A stretch of 64,000 nt of DNA from Chloracidobacterium validum. GTDB lineage: Bacteria > Acidobacteriota > Blastocatellia > Chloracidobacteriales > Chloracidobacteriaceae. The translations under genes and the position numbers were made by a program. The DNA lies in contig NZ_CP072648.1 of NCBI RefSeq assembly GCF_018304825.1, positions 1,905,501-1,969,500 of the forward strand, read 5' to 3'. Below, one piece after another: positions 17,508 through 27,939 of this stretch (positions are counted from its first letter, which is position 1; each line of letters begins with the position of its first letter). A model generated the notes under the pieces. It searched no databases and was not told the DNA's origin. It saw only the letters and a list, made by a program, of their open reading frames with translations.

Positions 17508-18476
17508 ATGCCTCAACCAACTTCAGTGCTCGTGATTGGATGTGGGATTTCAGGTCTGGCCAGCGCCCTACGACTGCAAGCAGCCGGTTATCACGTCACG
17601 ATTTACACCCGCGAGCCTCCATCGCAAACCACCTCGAACGTCGCGGCGGCGCTTTGGTATCCCTACCGCTGCGCGCCCCAGGAAAAGGTCCTGGCCTGGT
17701 CGAAAGTGACGTTTGATGAACTGATGCGGCAGCATGCCGCCGGCGTGCCGGGCGTCACGCCAACAACGTTTATTGAACTCTTTGACACCGACGCCCCAGA
17801 CCCGTGGTGGGCGGCCGCCGTTGGGGGTGTCACCCGCCAGGACAGAGAAGCGTTGCCGCCGGGGTATGTCGTCGGCTTTTCGGCGACGGTTCCGGTTGTT
17901 GAGACGCCACGCTACCTCCCCTATCTCGTGCAGCGGTTTGAAACCGGCGGCGGCGTCATTGTTGAGCGTCAGGTTTCCAGTCTGGACGAGGTTGGCGCAG
18001 ACTACCCACTGATCATCAACTGTACCGGTCTGGGCGCGCGCCAGTTGGTGAACGACCCAGAAGTTTTTCCCATTCGCGGGCAAGTTGTGCGTGTTTCCAA
18101 TCCGGGCATCCGGCGCGCGTTGACCGATGATGAAGGTCCACGTCGCATCAGCTACACCATCCCGCGCCAAACGGATGTCATCCTTGGTGGGACGGCGCTG
18201 CCCAACGTCTGGGACACGACGCCCGAAACAGCCACAACGGAGCGGGTTCTGCGGAACTGCCGTGAGTTGGAGCCGGCACTGGCGGCGGCCCAAGTACTCG
18301 AAACGCGCGTGGGATTGCGGCCCGGACGCTCCGCAGTACGACTGGAGGTAGAGCGCATGAGGACGGCGGTTGTCATCCACAACTACGGGCATGGTGGGGC
18401 CGGATTTACCCTCGCCTGGGGCTGCGCCGACGAAGTCTGCCGCCTGGCGCATCTGGTGTTGGGTCAGTGGGCCTGA
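17508..18476 (+). CDS. D-amino-acid-oxidase-like FAD enzyme
   Basis: 322 residues from the ATG at 17508 (the frame is open to 17397). The N-terminal FAD-binding motif VIGCGISGLASALRL directly follows the start. SNVAAALWYPYR and the C-terminal HNYGHGGAGFTLAWGC segment match the eukaryotic-type D-amino-acid oxidase/D-aspartate oxidase family, which deaminates D-amino acids with release of hydrogen peroxide. The upstream in-frame region lacks any family similarity, so the shorter start is preferred, although no ribosome site is clear. Substrate cannot be read from the sequence. Confidence 0.85.
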   Translation: MPQPTSVLVIGCGISGLASALRLQAAGYHVTIYTREPPSQTTSNVAAALWYPYRCAPQEKVLAWSKVTFDELMRQHAAGVPGVTPTTFIELFDTDAPDPWWAAAVGGVTRQDREALPPGYVVGFSATVPVVETPRYLPYLVQRFETGGGVIVERQVSSLDEVGADYPLIINCTGLGARQLVNDPEVFPIRGQVVRVSNPGIRRALTDDEGPRRISYTIPRQTDVILGGTALPNVWDTTPETATTERVLRNCRELEPALAAAQVLETRVGLRPGRSAVRLEVERMRTAVVIHNYGHGGAGFTLAWGCADEVCRLAHLVLGQWA

Positions 18477-18524
18477 CCCGCACATCCGGCAGCGCCAAAA
18501 AACCAAAAAAGAAAAACCAAAAAA

Positions 18525-18553
18525 GAAGGGCGGAAAGCTATCTTCCGCCCTTC
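18525..18553 (-). terminator. Intrinsic terminator of subtilase gene 1
   Basis: An 11-bp perfect stem (GAAGGGCGGAA/TTCCGCCCTTC) with a seven-base loop. Read on the minus strand it is followed by a T-rich tract, about 23 bases after the stop codon of the gene ending at 18576. Confidence 0.9.
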
Positions 18554-18575
18554 ACCACGAGCCAATCACACGACG

Positions 18576-21500
18576 CTAACGCCGCGTGTGACCACGTTGC
18601 CGCTCACCGGCGTTCGGCTGACCAGGCTGCCGGTTGGCAACTGTCTTTTGTGGCGGCAGCACACCATCCACATTGACTTCTATCGGCAGCGCGTTGGCCA
18701 TCAGCCTCGACTTGCCACCGAGACTGTCACTCCCGCCACTGGCGCAGCCCAGCACGTTGACAAAGAACCGGAAGCGCCGGATGGAAGGCATTGCAATCCG
18801 AAATGTCGCTGTCGCGCTCTGCCCGGGCCCAAGCGTGACACTGGTGAGTGCTTGCGTCGCTCCAGCCACCCCGCCACTGGAACACGTTGCCCCATCGGCT
18901 GAAGTCAACCGGAACACCGGGGATGGCGCCGGCCCACCGGCGTGCTGTAGCTCAACCACTTGGTACGACAGATCAGTGAGCGTCGCGCTCGACAGATTGG
19001 TGAGCGTCGCTTGAATCAGAAAGTCATTTGAGTAGCCATCGGCAGCACAGGTTGACGTCCCCTGTACCCCAAACGGCGCGCCGGTATTGGTTGTCACGCT
19101 GACTAACGAGTTGATCACACTTGGTGTACAGGCGACGCTACACGAGCTGCAGGATGGCGTTTGTGTCTGAATGGTCAGTGACCACCCACCGGCAAAGTTA
19201 CCCACATCACCACCAAGATCATCCACAACATAGAGATTCCAGACACCGTTCGGGTCAACGCCATTGAAGACAGAGAGTGCCGGCGTCGCCTGAGTTACCG
19301 AACCAGGCCCGGGCGCGGGGAAATTGTCTGTGGCACCATAGTTTGTCGGACGGTATGTCCCAGAGGTGATAAGTGTAGCGTCAGGTAGGAGGGATGCCGC
19401 CGCATCATCAAACACAAGATTGACGTTGACCACATCGGCACTGCCCCCGGCATCGGACATCAAAACACACTGTTGCCCGCCAGGACCAACCAGCAGCACA
19501 TCCACATCATCGGGAAACGTGTGGTTATAGCCATTGATGGAAACCGTGACCTTGCTCACCGTGCCGGAGACTCCAGATACAGTGATGGTGGAGGGATAAG
19601 GGGTAGCAGGCCCCGAACTCGGAATGCTGATATTTGCCGGGTTACTGAATGGACCAAAGGTGTTGGTCACGGTAGTTCCGACCTGAAGTGTAAAGGTGAC
19701 GTCCTGATTGATAATGCTCACCCCGTCGTTGAGCCGCAGTGTAGCCGTAATGGTGCCGCCGCAGGGCAAACTTGAATCTACGGTGAAAGTAAACGGACGA
19801 GTCGCGCTGCCACCGCCGGCAGTGAGGACACCATACACTTGGTTCGCACTCGGCGACGTCACACCGCCTGTTGGAAGAAGCTGGGCAACCAGTGTTCCGG
19901 TGTTAGCCGTGCCAACATTCTGGAGTCCGAAATTAAAGGTGACAACTTCGCCCGGGTCAGGAGCACTGTTTGGTGGCGTGCAGCTTTCCGCCGTCAGGGT
20001 AGCGCCCGTCCCAGAGACCACCGGCAAGGACTCAGGGTTGGCATTGAAAATGACCAGTGCAAAGTGCTGGTTATTGCCCGGCATACCAACAATGCCATTC
20101 CCATTGAGTGCTGCCGGCGTCACCTGGACCGACAGCGGTGTGCTTGCCGGAATACCGTTGAGGAAGACATTTTCCAGGTTATTGCGGCGGTCGGCACTTC
20201 CACCTGTCACAGATACGCCACCTGAAAACACATTTCCGCGATACGTGTTGCCACCAACGGTGACGGTCAGATCGAGGTCATTGACCAGCGCAGGGTTCGC
20301 GCCAATGGCTCCCGGTGCATCCGTCCAGACCAGCGAAATGCGCAGTGGGCGTGTCCCATCAGCAACGCGCCCGGTAAAGGTGTAACTGTCTGAAAGTGAG
20401 GTGAAAGGTACGGTCTGGTCAACATATTGCGTCGGAACACCGGTGTTGACAGAGTTTGTGAGATTGACACGTCCCCATCCTTCGGTGTTGTTCGGAATTG
20501 GGGTAACCGTGCTGCTCCCCGGCACACCGGGTTGTTCAGCATTCATATCAACTGCACCGTTGACCAGTGCAGCCTTGATCATTGCCGGTGAGGGTATAGC
20601 CCCAGCATTCTGTCCGCGCCACCAACCGGTGAAAATAGCAGCCGCACCAGAAAGATGGGGGGCGGCAAAAGACGTACCACTTCCGTAAATGTGTACCCCA
20701 TCACCGATGGCTGTAAAACCAACTGAATTCGATGTCGTGCGGGGGCCTGTGATCTGCTGGCCGGGCGCAGAAATTTCCGGCTTGATGCGCTGATCCTGCG
20801 TCGGCCCGCGACTGGAGTAGTCCGACATGAAGTCAATGTTGGTGTTGGGAACACTTAGAAATGGTGGTAGTTCGGGACGAATTCCCACCGATGAACCGAC
20901 CGTAATAACATTTTTCGCAGCTTTTGGACGGGTAAGGGTGGAAGCTCCAGGGCCGCTGTTGCCGGCTGAGAAGACGATGCACAGTGGGTCTATACTACTC
21001 CCCGTCGAAGCATCACGAACGAAACCATCGTACTGGGCTTCACGAGTCTGGTAGTCCACGCCGGCTCCGGCTCCCCAGCTATTATTGGAAATCGTCGCTC
21101 GCTGATTGTTCGGGGGGAGGGTTGTCACGGTGTCATCCACTGCAACCGCGTCGGTCCCGGTATAGCCACTTGTGATCAGGGGGACACTCACAAGGTGCGC
21201 ACCCGGTGCGACACCCAGCCCGTAGTTGTAGTTGAGTGGATCAAGGAACGTTGGAAAGGGAGCGGCGCCGGCAATGATGGAGGCGCATAAATGTCCGTGC
21301 CCGCCCTGAAAAGAAGGCGGGGCAGCCCCACGTGGCGGGGCAGCTACGGCATTGGCAGTCGTAATGTAAAACCCACTTGGACCAGGAATCTGAAAACCGT
21401 CATCCACGACACCGACCGTTACGTTACTCCCATTCGTCAAGAACTGGGCAAGTGGGTTATAGCCAGGCGCAGCGAGTCCGCTAATCCCGGTGGCGGTGTA

Positions 21501-22499
21501 ATTGCCAGCCGTGACGTGTGCATTCCGTTCGTCCTCAGGTGTCGGCGCAACGTATGGCTCGACGGCATAAACACCTTCAATGGCAGCGACCGATGGAATG
21601 TCCGTCGGCGACAGTTGCACCCGCAACACATCAAACACGTTGCTGTCAGGCATGACTTCCCGGCTGAGAATACGTCCAGAACGCGCAACCAACCGGCTGA
21701 CCGCATCTGGTTTGTCCTGCTTGAAAACAGCGACTAAATACGTGCCGTCCTTGGCTAGCCCACGGGTTTTAGTTTCCAATCCGAAGGTCCATAACAACTC
21801 CGGGCTCACCTTGTGAGCGGCCTCAAAAGCACCCATCCACCTGACACGTGGATGGTCTGCCGCGCGCAAGGCAGTGTCGCCGTCAGCACACACAATGTAG
21901 GCATGGTTAGGGACATACTGCACAACTTCGATGCCCATCCCACGTAACTCGGCTAACCACTGTTCACGCACCGGTGCCAGAAATTGCACGAGGAAGTAGC
22001 TCCTTCCAGTTTTACTGGCTTTTGGCTGTGAGAGCTTTGCAGTTGGGTGTTCGATGAGTGGATCGTATCGGAAACCGTGTAAACCGATTGAGAAATCAAT
22101 CGGTTCAATGTCAAAGCTATGTTGAGCCGCCGTTTGCTGAACTTGCTCAACGTTTTTGGTTTCGACAGCGACTACCACGAAGCGTCCATAATCTTCAATC
22201 ACACGGCCAAGCTGTTCGGCTCTTGCTCGCTCGGTTTGGCTTGTTGTCGCCAGACGGAAGAATTGAACGTTTCCAGACGTCGCAACTGCTTTTGCCCCAT
22301 CATCACGGGTGCGGATGGTCGGCGCGGTCGGCAGCGCTGGCCGCTCACCGGCCGCCCCGGCTGGGCGGATCAGTCCACTGCCTGATGCCATAAGGAAAAA
22401 CGCTAGGCAAGTCGCAAAAAGCCGTATGCGCTGCTGCTTGGTCGGACGGCGCACCGACGAACCGGACGATGACGCATTTTGATCACTCGGTATTTTCAT
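18576..22499 (-). CDS. Secreted subtilisin-like serine protease with P domain, paralog 1
   Basis: 1307 residues; ATG preceded by AAGGAGAGCACT, so the longer frame to 22565 is not used. A positively charged N-terminus and hydrophobic segment (LFATCLAFFLMASGSGL) form a signal peptide. A prodomain-like region covers about residues 80-300. The S8 catalytic triad is Asp in VGVVDDGFQ (near 363), His in GGHGHLCAS (near 401) and Ser in GSGTSFAAPHLSG (near 610). Beta-sandwich segments follow (CARDB-like near 850), then a P/homo B proprotein-convertase domain (about 970-1130; ISIPSSGPATPYPS) and a Cys-rich C-terminal module. Exported, probably extracellular. Confidence 0.9.
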   Translation of the reverse strand: MKIPSDQNASSSGSSVRRPTKQQRIRLFATCLAFFLMASGSGLIRPAGAAGERPALPTAPTIRTRDDGAKAVATSGNVQFFRLATTSQTERARAEQLGRVIEDYGRFVVVAVETKNVEQVQQTAAQHSFDIEPIDFSIGLHGFRYDPLIEHPTAKLSQPKASKTGRSYFLVQFLAPVREQWLAELRGMGIEVVQYVPNHAYIVCADGDTALRAADHPRVRWMGAFEAAHKVSPELLWTFGLETKTRGLAKDGTYLVAVFKQDKPDAVSRLVARSGRILSREVMPDSNVFDVLRVQLSPTDIPSVAAIEGVYAVEPYVAPTPEDERNAHVTAGNYTATGISGLAAPGYNPLAQFLTNGSNVTVGVVDDGFQIPGPSGFYITTANAVAAPPRGAAPPSFQGGHGHLCASIIAGAAPFPTFLDPLNYNYGLGVAPGAHLVSVPLITSGYTGTDAVAVDDTVTTLPPNNQRATISNNSWGAGAGVDYQTREAQYDGFVRDASTGSSIDPLCIVFSAGNSGPGASTLTRPKAAKNVITVGSSVGIRPELPPFLSVPNTNIDFMSDYSSRGPTQDQRIKPEISAPGQQITGPRTTSNSVGFTAIGDGVHIYGSGTSFAAPHLSGAAAIFTGWWRGQNAGAIPSPAMIKAALVNGAVDMNAEQPGVPGSSTVTPIPNNTEGWGRVNLTNSVNTGVPTQYVDQTVPFTSLSDSYTFTGRVADGTRPLRISLVWTDAPGAIGANPALVNDLDLTVTVGGNTYRGNVFSGGVSVTGGSADRRNNLENVFLNGIPASTPLSVQVTPAALNGNGIVGMPGNNQHFALVIFNANPESLPVVSGTGATLTAESCTPPNSAPDPGEVVTFNFGLQNVGTANTGTLVAQLLPTGGVTSPSANQVYGVLTAGGGSATRPFTFTVDSSLPCGGTITATLRLNDGVSIINQDVTFTLQVGTTVTNTFGPFSNPANISIPSSGPATPYPSTITVSGVSGTVSKVTVSINGYNHTFPDDVDVLLVGPGGQQCVLMSDAGGSADVVNVNLVFDDAAASLLPDATLITSGTYRPTNYGATDNFPAPGPGSVTQATPALSVFNGVDPNGVWNLYVVDDLGGDVGNFAGGWSLTIQTQTPSCSSCSVACTPSVINSLVSVTTNTGAPFGVQGTSTCAADGYSNDFLIQATLTNLSSATLTDLSYQVVELQHAGGPAPSPVFRLTSADGATCSSGGVAGATQALTSVTLGPGQSATATFRIAMPSIRRFRFFVNVLGCASGGSDSLGGKSRLMANALPIEVNVDGVLPPQKTVANRQPGQPNAGERQRGHTRR

Positions 22500-22836
22500 A
22501 GTGCTCTCCTTATCTAGAGTTCTGAAGCAGTTTTCGATGCGGAGACATCCACGACCAACCTGCAACTAACCTCAAACAAGTCAATGGAGTGCCGGTGAAC
22601 AAGCTATCGCAGCGCCAGTTGCCAAACTGGCAGGACGATAGTGCAACCAAAGCACTTGCAGAGCGGACTGTGACCTCTTACTAGTTTCAGTGCAAACTAA
22701 AGTGTGTGTTAGCTAACTTACTTATCAAAATTATCAAATGTGAGTCTAGTTAAAACTAGACTAAAGCCTCAAAGAAAAAGCGGGTGGTGAGCGTCCTCAC
22801 CACCCGCCAAGGTTCGGAGAAGCTGAACTAACCGGC
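22500..22836. other. Intergenic region between the subtilase genes
   Basis: 337 bases with no gene. It contains the terminator at 22780-22807, two small inverted repeats (TCTAGTT/AACTAGA at 22745-22760 and GCCAGTT/AACTGGC at 22614-22631) and an AT-rich stretch around 22690-22770. The promoter of the 18576-22499 gene should be here, but no convincing -35/-10 pair is seen. Confidence 0.5.
22780..22807 (-). terminator. Intrinsic terminator of subtilase gene 2
   Basis: A perfect 12-bp stem (GCGGGTGGTGAG/CTCACCACCCGC) with a CGTC loop. On the minus strand it is followed by CTTTTTCTTT, about 30 bases beyond the stop at 22837. Confidence 0.9.
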
Positions 22837-25800
22837 TTACCGCCGTCCAGCCGTTGGCTGCTCGCCTTTGGTCAGACGCGACTCCACCGGCTTGACCGTC
22901 ACGCCGCCCTTGTCGCGTAGCAACTCAAAGCCCAGCGCCGGACCTTCCAGTTGCGTCATCGTTGCCATCACCGGCCCCGTCAACCGCGTCTCATTTGAGG
23001 CTACCGGACACGCCGTCCCCCCAACCCCAAACACGTTGACGTAGAACCGCAGCCGCCGTACCTGCGGCAACGCGATGCGGAAGGTGATGGTGCGCGTGTC
23101 ACCTGGGTTGAGTGTCCCAATCGGTGTATTGCTGCCAATCGGCGCTTGACCGTTGACCGTGGACTGGCTGGCGCCGGCCTGTCCGCCACTGCTACAGGTC
23201 GCCCCATCCGCCGTCAACAGGCGGTGCGGCGGCGACGGCACGATCACGCCCGTCGGCGTGCTGTCCGGGTAGCCCAAGCCCGCAACCTGGATGGAAACAT
23301 CCGAGATCGTCTGCGAGCTGATGTTGGTCAGCACGGCCGTCAGCACCAGGTCGCCGGCATAGTCTGGCAACCCACAGGTGTTGCCCGACAATGACTGCCC
23401 GGTGATATTGAGCGACACCCGGCAGTTTTGGAGGACACTCGCTCCACAGGCGCTTGTCGAGCAATCCGGCATCCCCGTCTCGATGGTGATTGACCAGCCA
23501 CCGTTGATGTTCCCGGCATCACCGCCAACGAAATCCTGTACAAACAGCTCCCACGTCCCGTTGGCGCTCCCGCCGGACAGACCGTTGAAGATGTTCAGGT
23601 TGCTGTTGTACGGCGGCGCCGGCAGACTCGTGAAGGCGCGTGTTGCACTGTTGTTGTTCGGACGGTACGTCCCACTCGGCGGGAAGCCGGTCGTTGGCAA
23701 CGCCGTCGCTGCCGTCTGGTCAAACGTATAGGTGCGATTGGTCACGCCACCCGAACCACCTATCACGTTGTTGAACAACACGCAAATCTGACCGCCCGGC
23801 CCACGCAGCAGCACGCCCACATCGGACGGCCATGTGTGGTTGAAGTTGGTGATCGTTGCCGTCACCTTCGTGATCTGACCGGTCAGTCCGCTCACACTGA
23901 TGGTGGACGGATAAGGCGTTGCCGTACCTGACGCTGGAATCGTGATGGCGCTCGTGTTGGAGAACGTAAACGTGCCACCCGGTGCCAGCGGACAACTCGT
24001 CGCCACCGTGTAGCTCGCCGTGCTTGGACTCGGACCACCGGGACCAAACGCCACCGACACGTTGACCGTGACCGTCGTCCCCGGCACGAACGTCGGCTCG
24101 AGCTTGAAGGTCACATTCCCGGTTGCCGTACCACCTGGTGTGATCGGACCAAGGTCTGGCGTGCTGCCGCTCACAATCGTCACGCCAGGCGTCGGAGAAG
24201 TGATCGTCGCTATCGCCGTCGTGGCCGTCGCACCGCCGGTGTTCGTTACCGTCAACGTCGAGCGCAACGTCTCGCACGGCTCAAAGAACCCATCGCCATC
24301 GCTGTTGGAAGCACCCGGTAGCTCTGCCGTCGTCTGACCGGTAAAGACCACATTCGGCGGAGCTCCACAGCAGGTGAAGCCATCCTGCACCACCAGCGTG
24401 TCAATCCGCCACCCAGGCGCGGAAATAATCGTGTCACTGCCCATGCGGAAGCGCAGCACCACCGTCCGCGAGCCACTCCCCGGCAGGTTCACCGTCGTCG
24501 TGATGTAGCCCCCGGAGTTCCCGGTCCACGCCGGCCGCCCACCAATCGGGTTCGAGCAGCACGTCGAGATGGTCCCATTGTAGCCACCCGTCACAAAGCT
24601 ACCCCCAGCAGCCACGATGTCCTGGAATGGACCACCGTTGATGCTGATTTCCAGCACTCCACCGTCAAAAGTATTCTCGAGGTTGTAGTTGTTGCGGAAC
24701 GTTAGTTGCGCCTGGCTCGTCGTCAGACTGATCGGCGGCGTATCCAGCCGCTTGTCGCTGACCACAGCCGGGTCATCCACAAACGCGCAGTTCGGCGCTG
24801 TGTCTGGTGTCGTTGCCGACGTCTCCCACAAGGGTGACGGACCCGACGCATTCGTCGCAACCCAGCCCGCCGGTAGCGCTGGCGGCGTTACCGTGTCAAA
24901 GTTCTGCGTCAGCACATTGTTCGGCGTTCCAATCTGGCGCGAGAACGTCACCGCCCCCAGACTCCCGCTGCCGTCACTCAGATTCAGCGTCGGCATCAGC
25001 ATTGTCCCGCACAGTCCGCTCACCGTGAACGTGAACGCCCGCGTCGCGCTCGCTCCAATCCCCAGCGTCCCGTAGTTCTGCGGGTTCGTGCCACCTATCG
25101 CGCCCACGCCGCCACCCGGCGTCAGCGTCGCAATCAGGTCTCCGCTAGTCGGTGCCGTCCCGTCGTTGCGCAACGTGACGTTGTACGTCACCGTCTCACC
25201 CTCATCCGGCACGCCATTCCCCGGCGCGCAGCTTTCCGCCGTCAGCGTCGCGCTCACCACGCTGATGACCGGTATCGTCGCCGGCTGCCCGTTGTGGACC
25301 ACCAGCGCAAAATCCTGGTTGTTCCCGGTCACCTCCGGGTCAGCCTGTCCGGCAATGTTCGTCGCCCGCACCCGAATCACGAACGGACCCGTCACCCCGG
25401 CCGGCAAAAACACGCTCTCCACGTTGTTCCGAAAATCCGCTGCGCCGCCCGTCACCGAGTTCGCCCCGCTGAACACGTTCCCACGATAGGTGTTCCCACC
25501 CACCGTCACCTCTAGGTCGAGGTCGTTGATGTACGCATTCCCCATGGTCGGCCCAGGCGGCTCCGTCCACGCCAGCGTTACCCGAAACGGTTGGCTCGCG
25601 CTCACCACCGTCCCCACGAACACCCGCTCCTGTCCCGTCGCCGTGAACCGATCCGCCGGCACCTGGTCGCGGATGATCCGCTGCACCCCGTTGAACGCCG
25701 TGCCAAGGTTCATCTCTCCCATCCCCTGGCTGTTTGACCACAGCGTGTCGTTCGCTCCGGTTCCCGTCATGTACCGCGTCGTGTTCATCAGGTACGCCTT

Positions 25801-27939
25801 CAATGCCGCCGGACTCGGTGGCGCGCTCCCCGCCGGCGTCCGATGCGCCCCTATGTACGCCGGGTTGTTGATGAACTGCTGGTACACCAGCGCCGCGCCA
25901 CCTGCTACCGCCGGACACGAATGACTCGTCCCAGACGATGTCGTGTACCACCGCTGTCCCGTCGGAAAGTGGTTGTCGGGCGCAGGCAACGCGCATACCC
26001 CAGTCGCCCGGAAACCAGGATCGGCCGTCCCAGGATTGTTCGGGGGACTCGTCGGGTCAGAGGTCGCCGTCACATACGCCATCCCCGTCACGTGCGTCCC
26101 AGGCGCCACGATGTCCGGCTTCCGCCGCCCGTCACTGCACGGCCCACGGCTCGAAAAACTGATCATATCGTTGGCGCTGTCCGCACCCGTATCCCCAATG
26201 TTACACCCATCGTTGCCAGCCGCGTTGTTCCCGCCATTAGCCGACGCATGCGAATGCACATTCTCCGCCGCCCCAACCGTGATGACGTTCTTCGCCGTCC
26301 CAGGCGCGCCGACCGTCTGCGCCCCAGGCCCGCTGTTCCCAGCCGCAAACACCATCGCCAACTGCTGATTCCCAGCGTCCAGCGGCCGCGCGTCCCGCGT
26401 CCGCGCATCATAGGTCTGCGAGTTGATGTTATACGCCCCGGCTACGGCCGCGCCCCAACTGTTGCTCGTGATCCGCGCCCCATCGGCGTAGTTCGACGCC
26501 AGCATGTCGTTGAAGTTCGGGTTGGTGAAGTTCGGGTCGAAAATCACCGAGTTCGCCATCCGCACGAACGGCGCCACCCCAAGCCCGTACCGAAACCCAT
26601 CCGGATCGCGGTGAATCCGCGTCCCGCCTGCGTCAAACCCATCCGGCACGAACCCGCCCACGATGCTCATGTTGAGCTGACCGTGACCATCGAATCCAAG
26701 CCCCTGATCGCTTCCCAGCGTCCCCCACAATCCCTTGTAGATGAACCGCGAGGTCCCTGTGAAGTTCCCACTCTCCCGCAAGCTAAAGTGCCGCGCCGGC
26801 ACCGGTCCCGCGCTCCCGTTCACCGGCACCGTCCCAGGGTCCGTGCCCGTCGGATTCCGATCCGCTCCGTCATCCGTCACGTCCACGATGAACCCCGAAC
26901 TGTTGAACTGCGCCTGCGTAAATCCCCAGCTCGACAGCAACGTCAAGTAGTTCCCAGGGTTCGGCACGTTCCCCGTGAGATTCCCGGCCACGATCATGTT
27001 CTGCCGCTCGTCCAGCTTCTTCACCGGCACGTTCGGATGAATCGAGACCACATCCGGCCGGTTCGCCACATCCATCAGCGAATCCGGCGACATCCGCACT
27101 GTCAGGTTCACGTACCCCCCCCAGGCCTCCGTCTCCCCAATCTGCCGCGCCCCGAGCGACCGCAGCAAATCAAACGTCCCCCGATTCCCCTGCTGGTCGT
27201 TGAAAAGCTGAAGCTGGTACTCCCCGCCCGTGTCAATGTACCCCCGACTCCCAGGCCGCGCCGTCGGGTGAATCTTGAACAACCCGTAGTACGGCCCGTC
27301 CCACTGCACGGCTTCCGTCCGCTGTGCCAGCGCGCTCAACGCCCCCAGCGTTTTGGCATTCCCGTACACCAAGTAGGCGTTGCTCGGTACGTACGTCACC
27401 ACCTGCACGCCCGTCGCTTCCAGCATCCGCATCCAACTCGGCTGCACCGGTCCGGCAAACTGCACCAGCCGCATCCCAACCCCTTCCACCAACGCCTGCT
27501 CCGACCGCAGCGCCTGCGCCGCCGCCGACGTGGTGTTGATCTCGACCGCGTTCAAATATATCGAGTTGAAATCATTGCGCTGCGTCACTCCAGGCTCATT
27601 CGCCAACCGGGCCGCTTCTTGCTCCGATACCTCGAGAACCCGAAAACCCTCGTATTCGCTGATGACTTTGGCACCGCGCAGCGACTCCGTTGCCGGAGCG
27701 CCCGCATCCACCATCAGCTTGACCCGATTCCCAGCCACCGAGAGCTGATTCAGGTCATTCACCTTGAGTTTCCCGGCCGTCCACGCCGCCCGTCCGGCGG
27801 CGCGCGTCATGGGCGCGCGGAAGGTCAGCGCCACACAGGCCACAAACACCGTTGCCGCTACCGCCAGCGGCAGCAGTCGTCGCCACGTCGAACGTCGCGG
27901 TGGACGCTCGACCGGCAATGAAGAAGTACTGTCATTCAT
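22837..27939 (-). CDS. Very large secreted subtilisin-like protease with P domain, paralog 2
   Basis: 1700 residues; the ATG at 27939 has AGGACAAGCC before it and is preferred to 27966 or 27954. A basic start and membrane segment (LLPLAVAATVFVACVAL) form the signal. The prodomain (about 60-290) resembles that of paralog 1. S8 triad: Asp in VDVTDDGAD (near 353), His in GFDGHGQLN (near 416), Ser in SSGTSHSCPAVAGG (near 673). After CARDB-like segments comes an adhesin-like beta domain (about 1030-1190, GGVLEISINGGPF), absent from paralog 1, then a P domain (about 1325-1490; ITIPASGTATPYPS) and the shared Cys-rich C-terminus. Likely an extracellular peptidase or processing enzyme. Confidence 0.9.
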   Translation of the reverse strand: MNDSTSSLPVERPPRRSTWRRLLPLAVAATVFVACVALTFRAPMTRAAGRAAWTAGKLKVNDLNQLSVAGNRVKLMVDAGAPATESLRGAKVISEYEGFRVLEVSEQEAARLANEPGVTQRNDFNSIYLNAVEINTTSAAAQALRSEQALVEGVGMRLVQFAGPVQPSWMRMLEATGVQVVTYVPSNAYLVYGNAKTLGALSALAQRTEAVQWDGPYYGLFKIHPTARPGSRGYIDTGGEYQLQLFNDQQGNRGTFDLLRSLGARQIGETEAWGGYVNLTVRMSPDSLMDVANRPDVVSIHPNVPVKKLDERQNMIVAGNLTGNVPNPGNYLTLLSSWGFTQAQFNSSGFIVDVTDDGADRNPTGTDPGTVPVNGSAGPVPARHFSLRESGNFTGTSRFIYKGLWGTLGSDQGLGFDGHGQLNMSIVGGFVPDGFDAGGTRIHRDPDGFRYGLGVAPFVRMANSVIFDPNFTNPNFNDMLASNYADGARITSNSWGAAVAGAYNINSQTYDARTRDARPLDAGNQQLAMVFAAGNSGPGAQTVGAPGTAKNVITVGAAENVHSHASANGGNNAAGNDGCNIGDTGADSANDMISFSSRGPCSDGRRKPDIVAPGTHVTGMAYVTATSDPTSPPNNPGTADPGFRATGVCALPAPDNHFPTGQRWYTTSSGTSHSCPAVAGGAALVYQQFINNPAYIGAHRTPAGSAPPSPAALKAYLMNTTRYMTGTGANDTLWSNSQGMGEMNLGTAFNGVQRIIRDQVPADRFTATGQERVFVGTVVSASQPFRVTLAWTEPPGPTMGNAYINDLDLEVTVGGNTYRGNVFSGANSVTGGAADFRNNVESVFLPAGVTGPFVIRVRATNIAGQADPEVTGNNQDFALVVHNGQPATIPVISVVSATLTAESCAPGNGVPDEGETVTYNVTLRNDGTAPTSGDLIATLTPGGGVGAIGGTNPQNYGTLGIGASATRAFTFTVSGLCGTMLMPTLNLSDGSGSLGAVTFSRQIGTPNNVLTQNFDTVTPPALPAGWVATNASGPSPLWETSATTPDTAPNCAFVDDPAVVSDKRLDTPPISLTTSQAQLTFRNNYNLENTFDGGVLEISINGGPFQDIVAAGGSFVTGGYNGTISTCCSNPIGGRPAWTGNSGGYITTTVNLPGSGSRTVVLRFRMGSDTIISAPGWRIDTLVVQDGFTCCGAPPNVVFTGQTTAELPGASNSDGDGFFEPCETLRSTLTVTNTGGATATTAIATITSPTPGVTIVSGSTPDLGPITPGGTATGNVTFKLEPTFVPGTTVTVNVSVAFGPGGPSPSTASYTVATSCPLAPGGTFTFSNTSAITIPASGTATPYPSTISVSGLTGQITKVTATITNFNHTWPSDVGVLLRGPGGQICVLFNNVIGGSGGVTNRTYTFDQTAATALPTTGFPPSGTYRPNNNSATRAFTSLPAPPYNSNLNIFNGLSGGSANGTWELFVQDFVGGDAGNINGGWSITIETGMPDCSTSACGASVLQNCRVSLNITGQSLSGNTCGLPDYAGDLVLTAVLTNISSQTISDVSIQVAGLGYPDSTPTGVIVPSPPHRLLTADGATCSSGGQAGASQSTVNGQAPIGSNTPIGTLNPGDTRTITFRIALPQVRRLRFYVNVFGVGGTACPVASNETRLTGPVMATMTQLEGPALGFELLRDKGGVTVKPVESRLTKGEQPTAGRR

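Noticed and set aside
25843-27921. Open frame of 692 codons on the plus strand
   Set aside because: It is the antisense of subtilase 2; the product is extremely Arg/Pro/His-rich with no domain, as expected for the reverse frame of a GC-rich gene.
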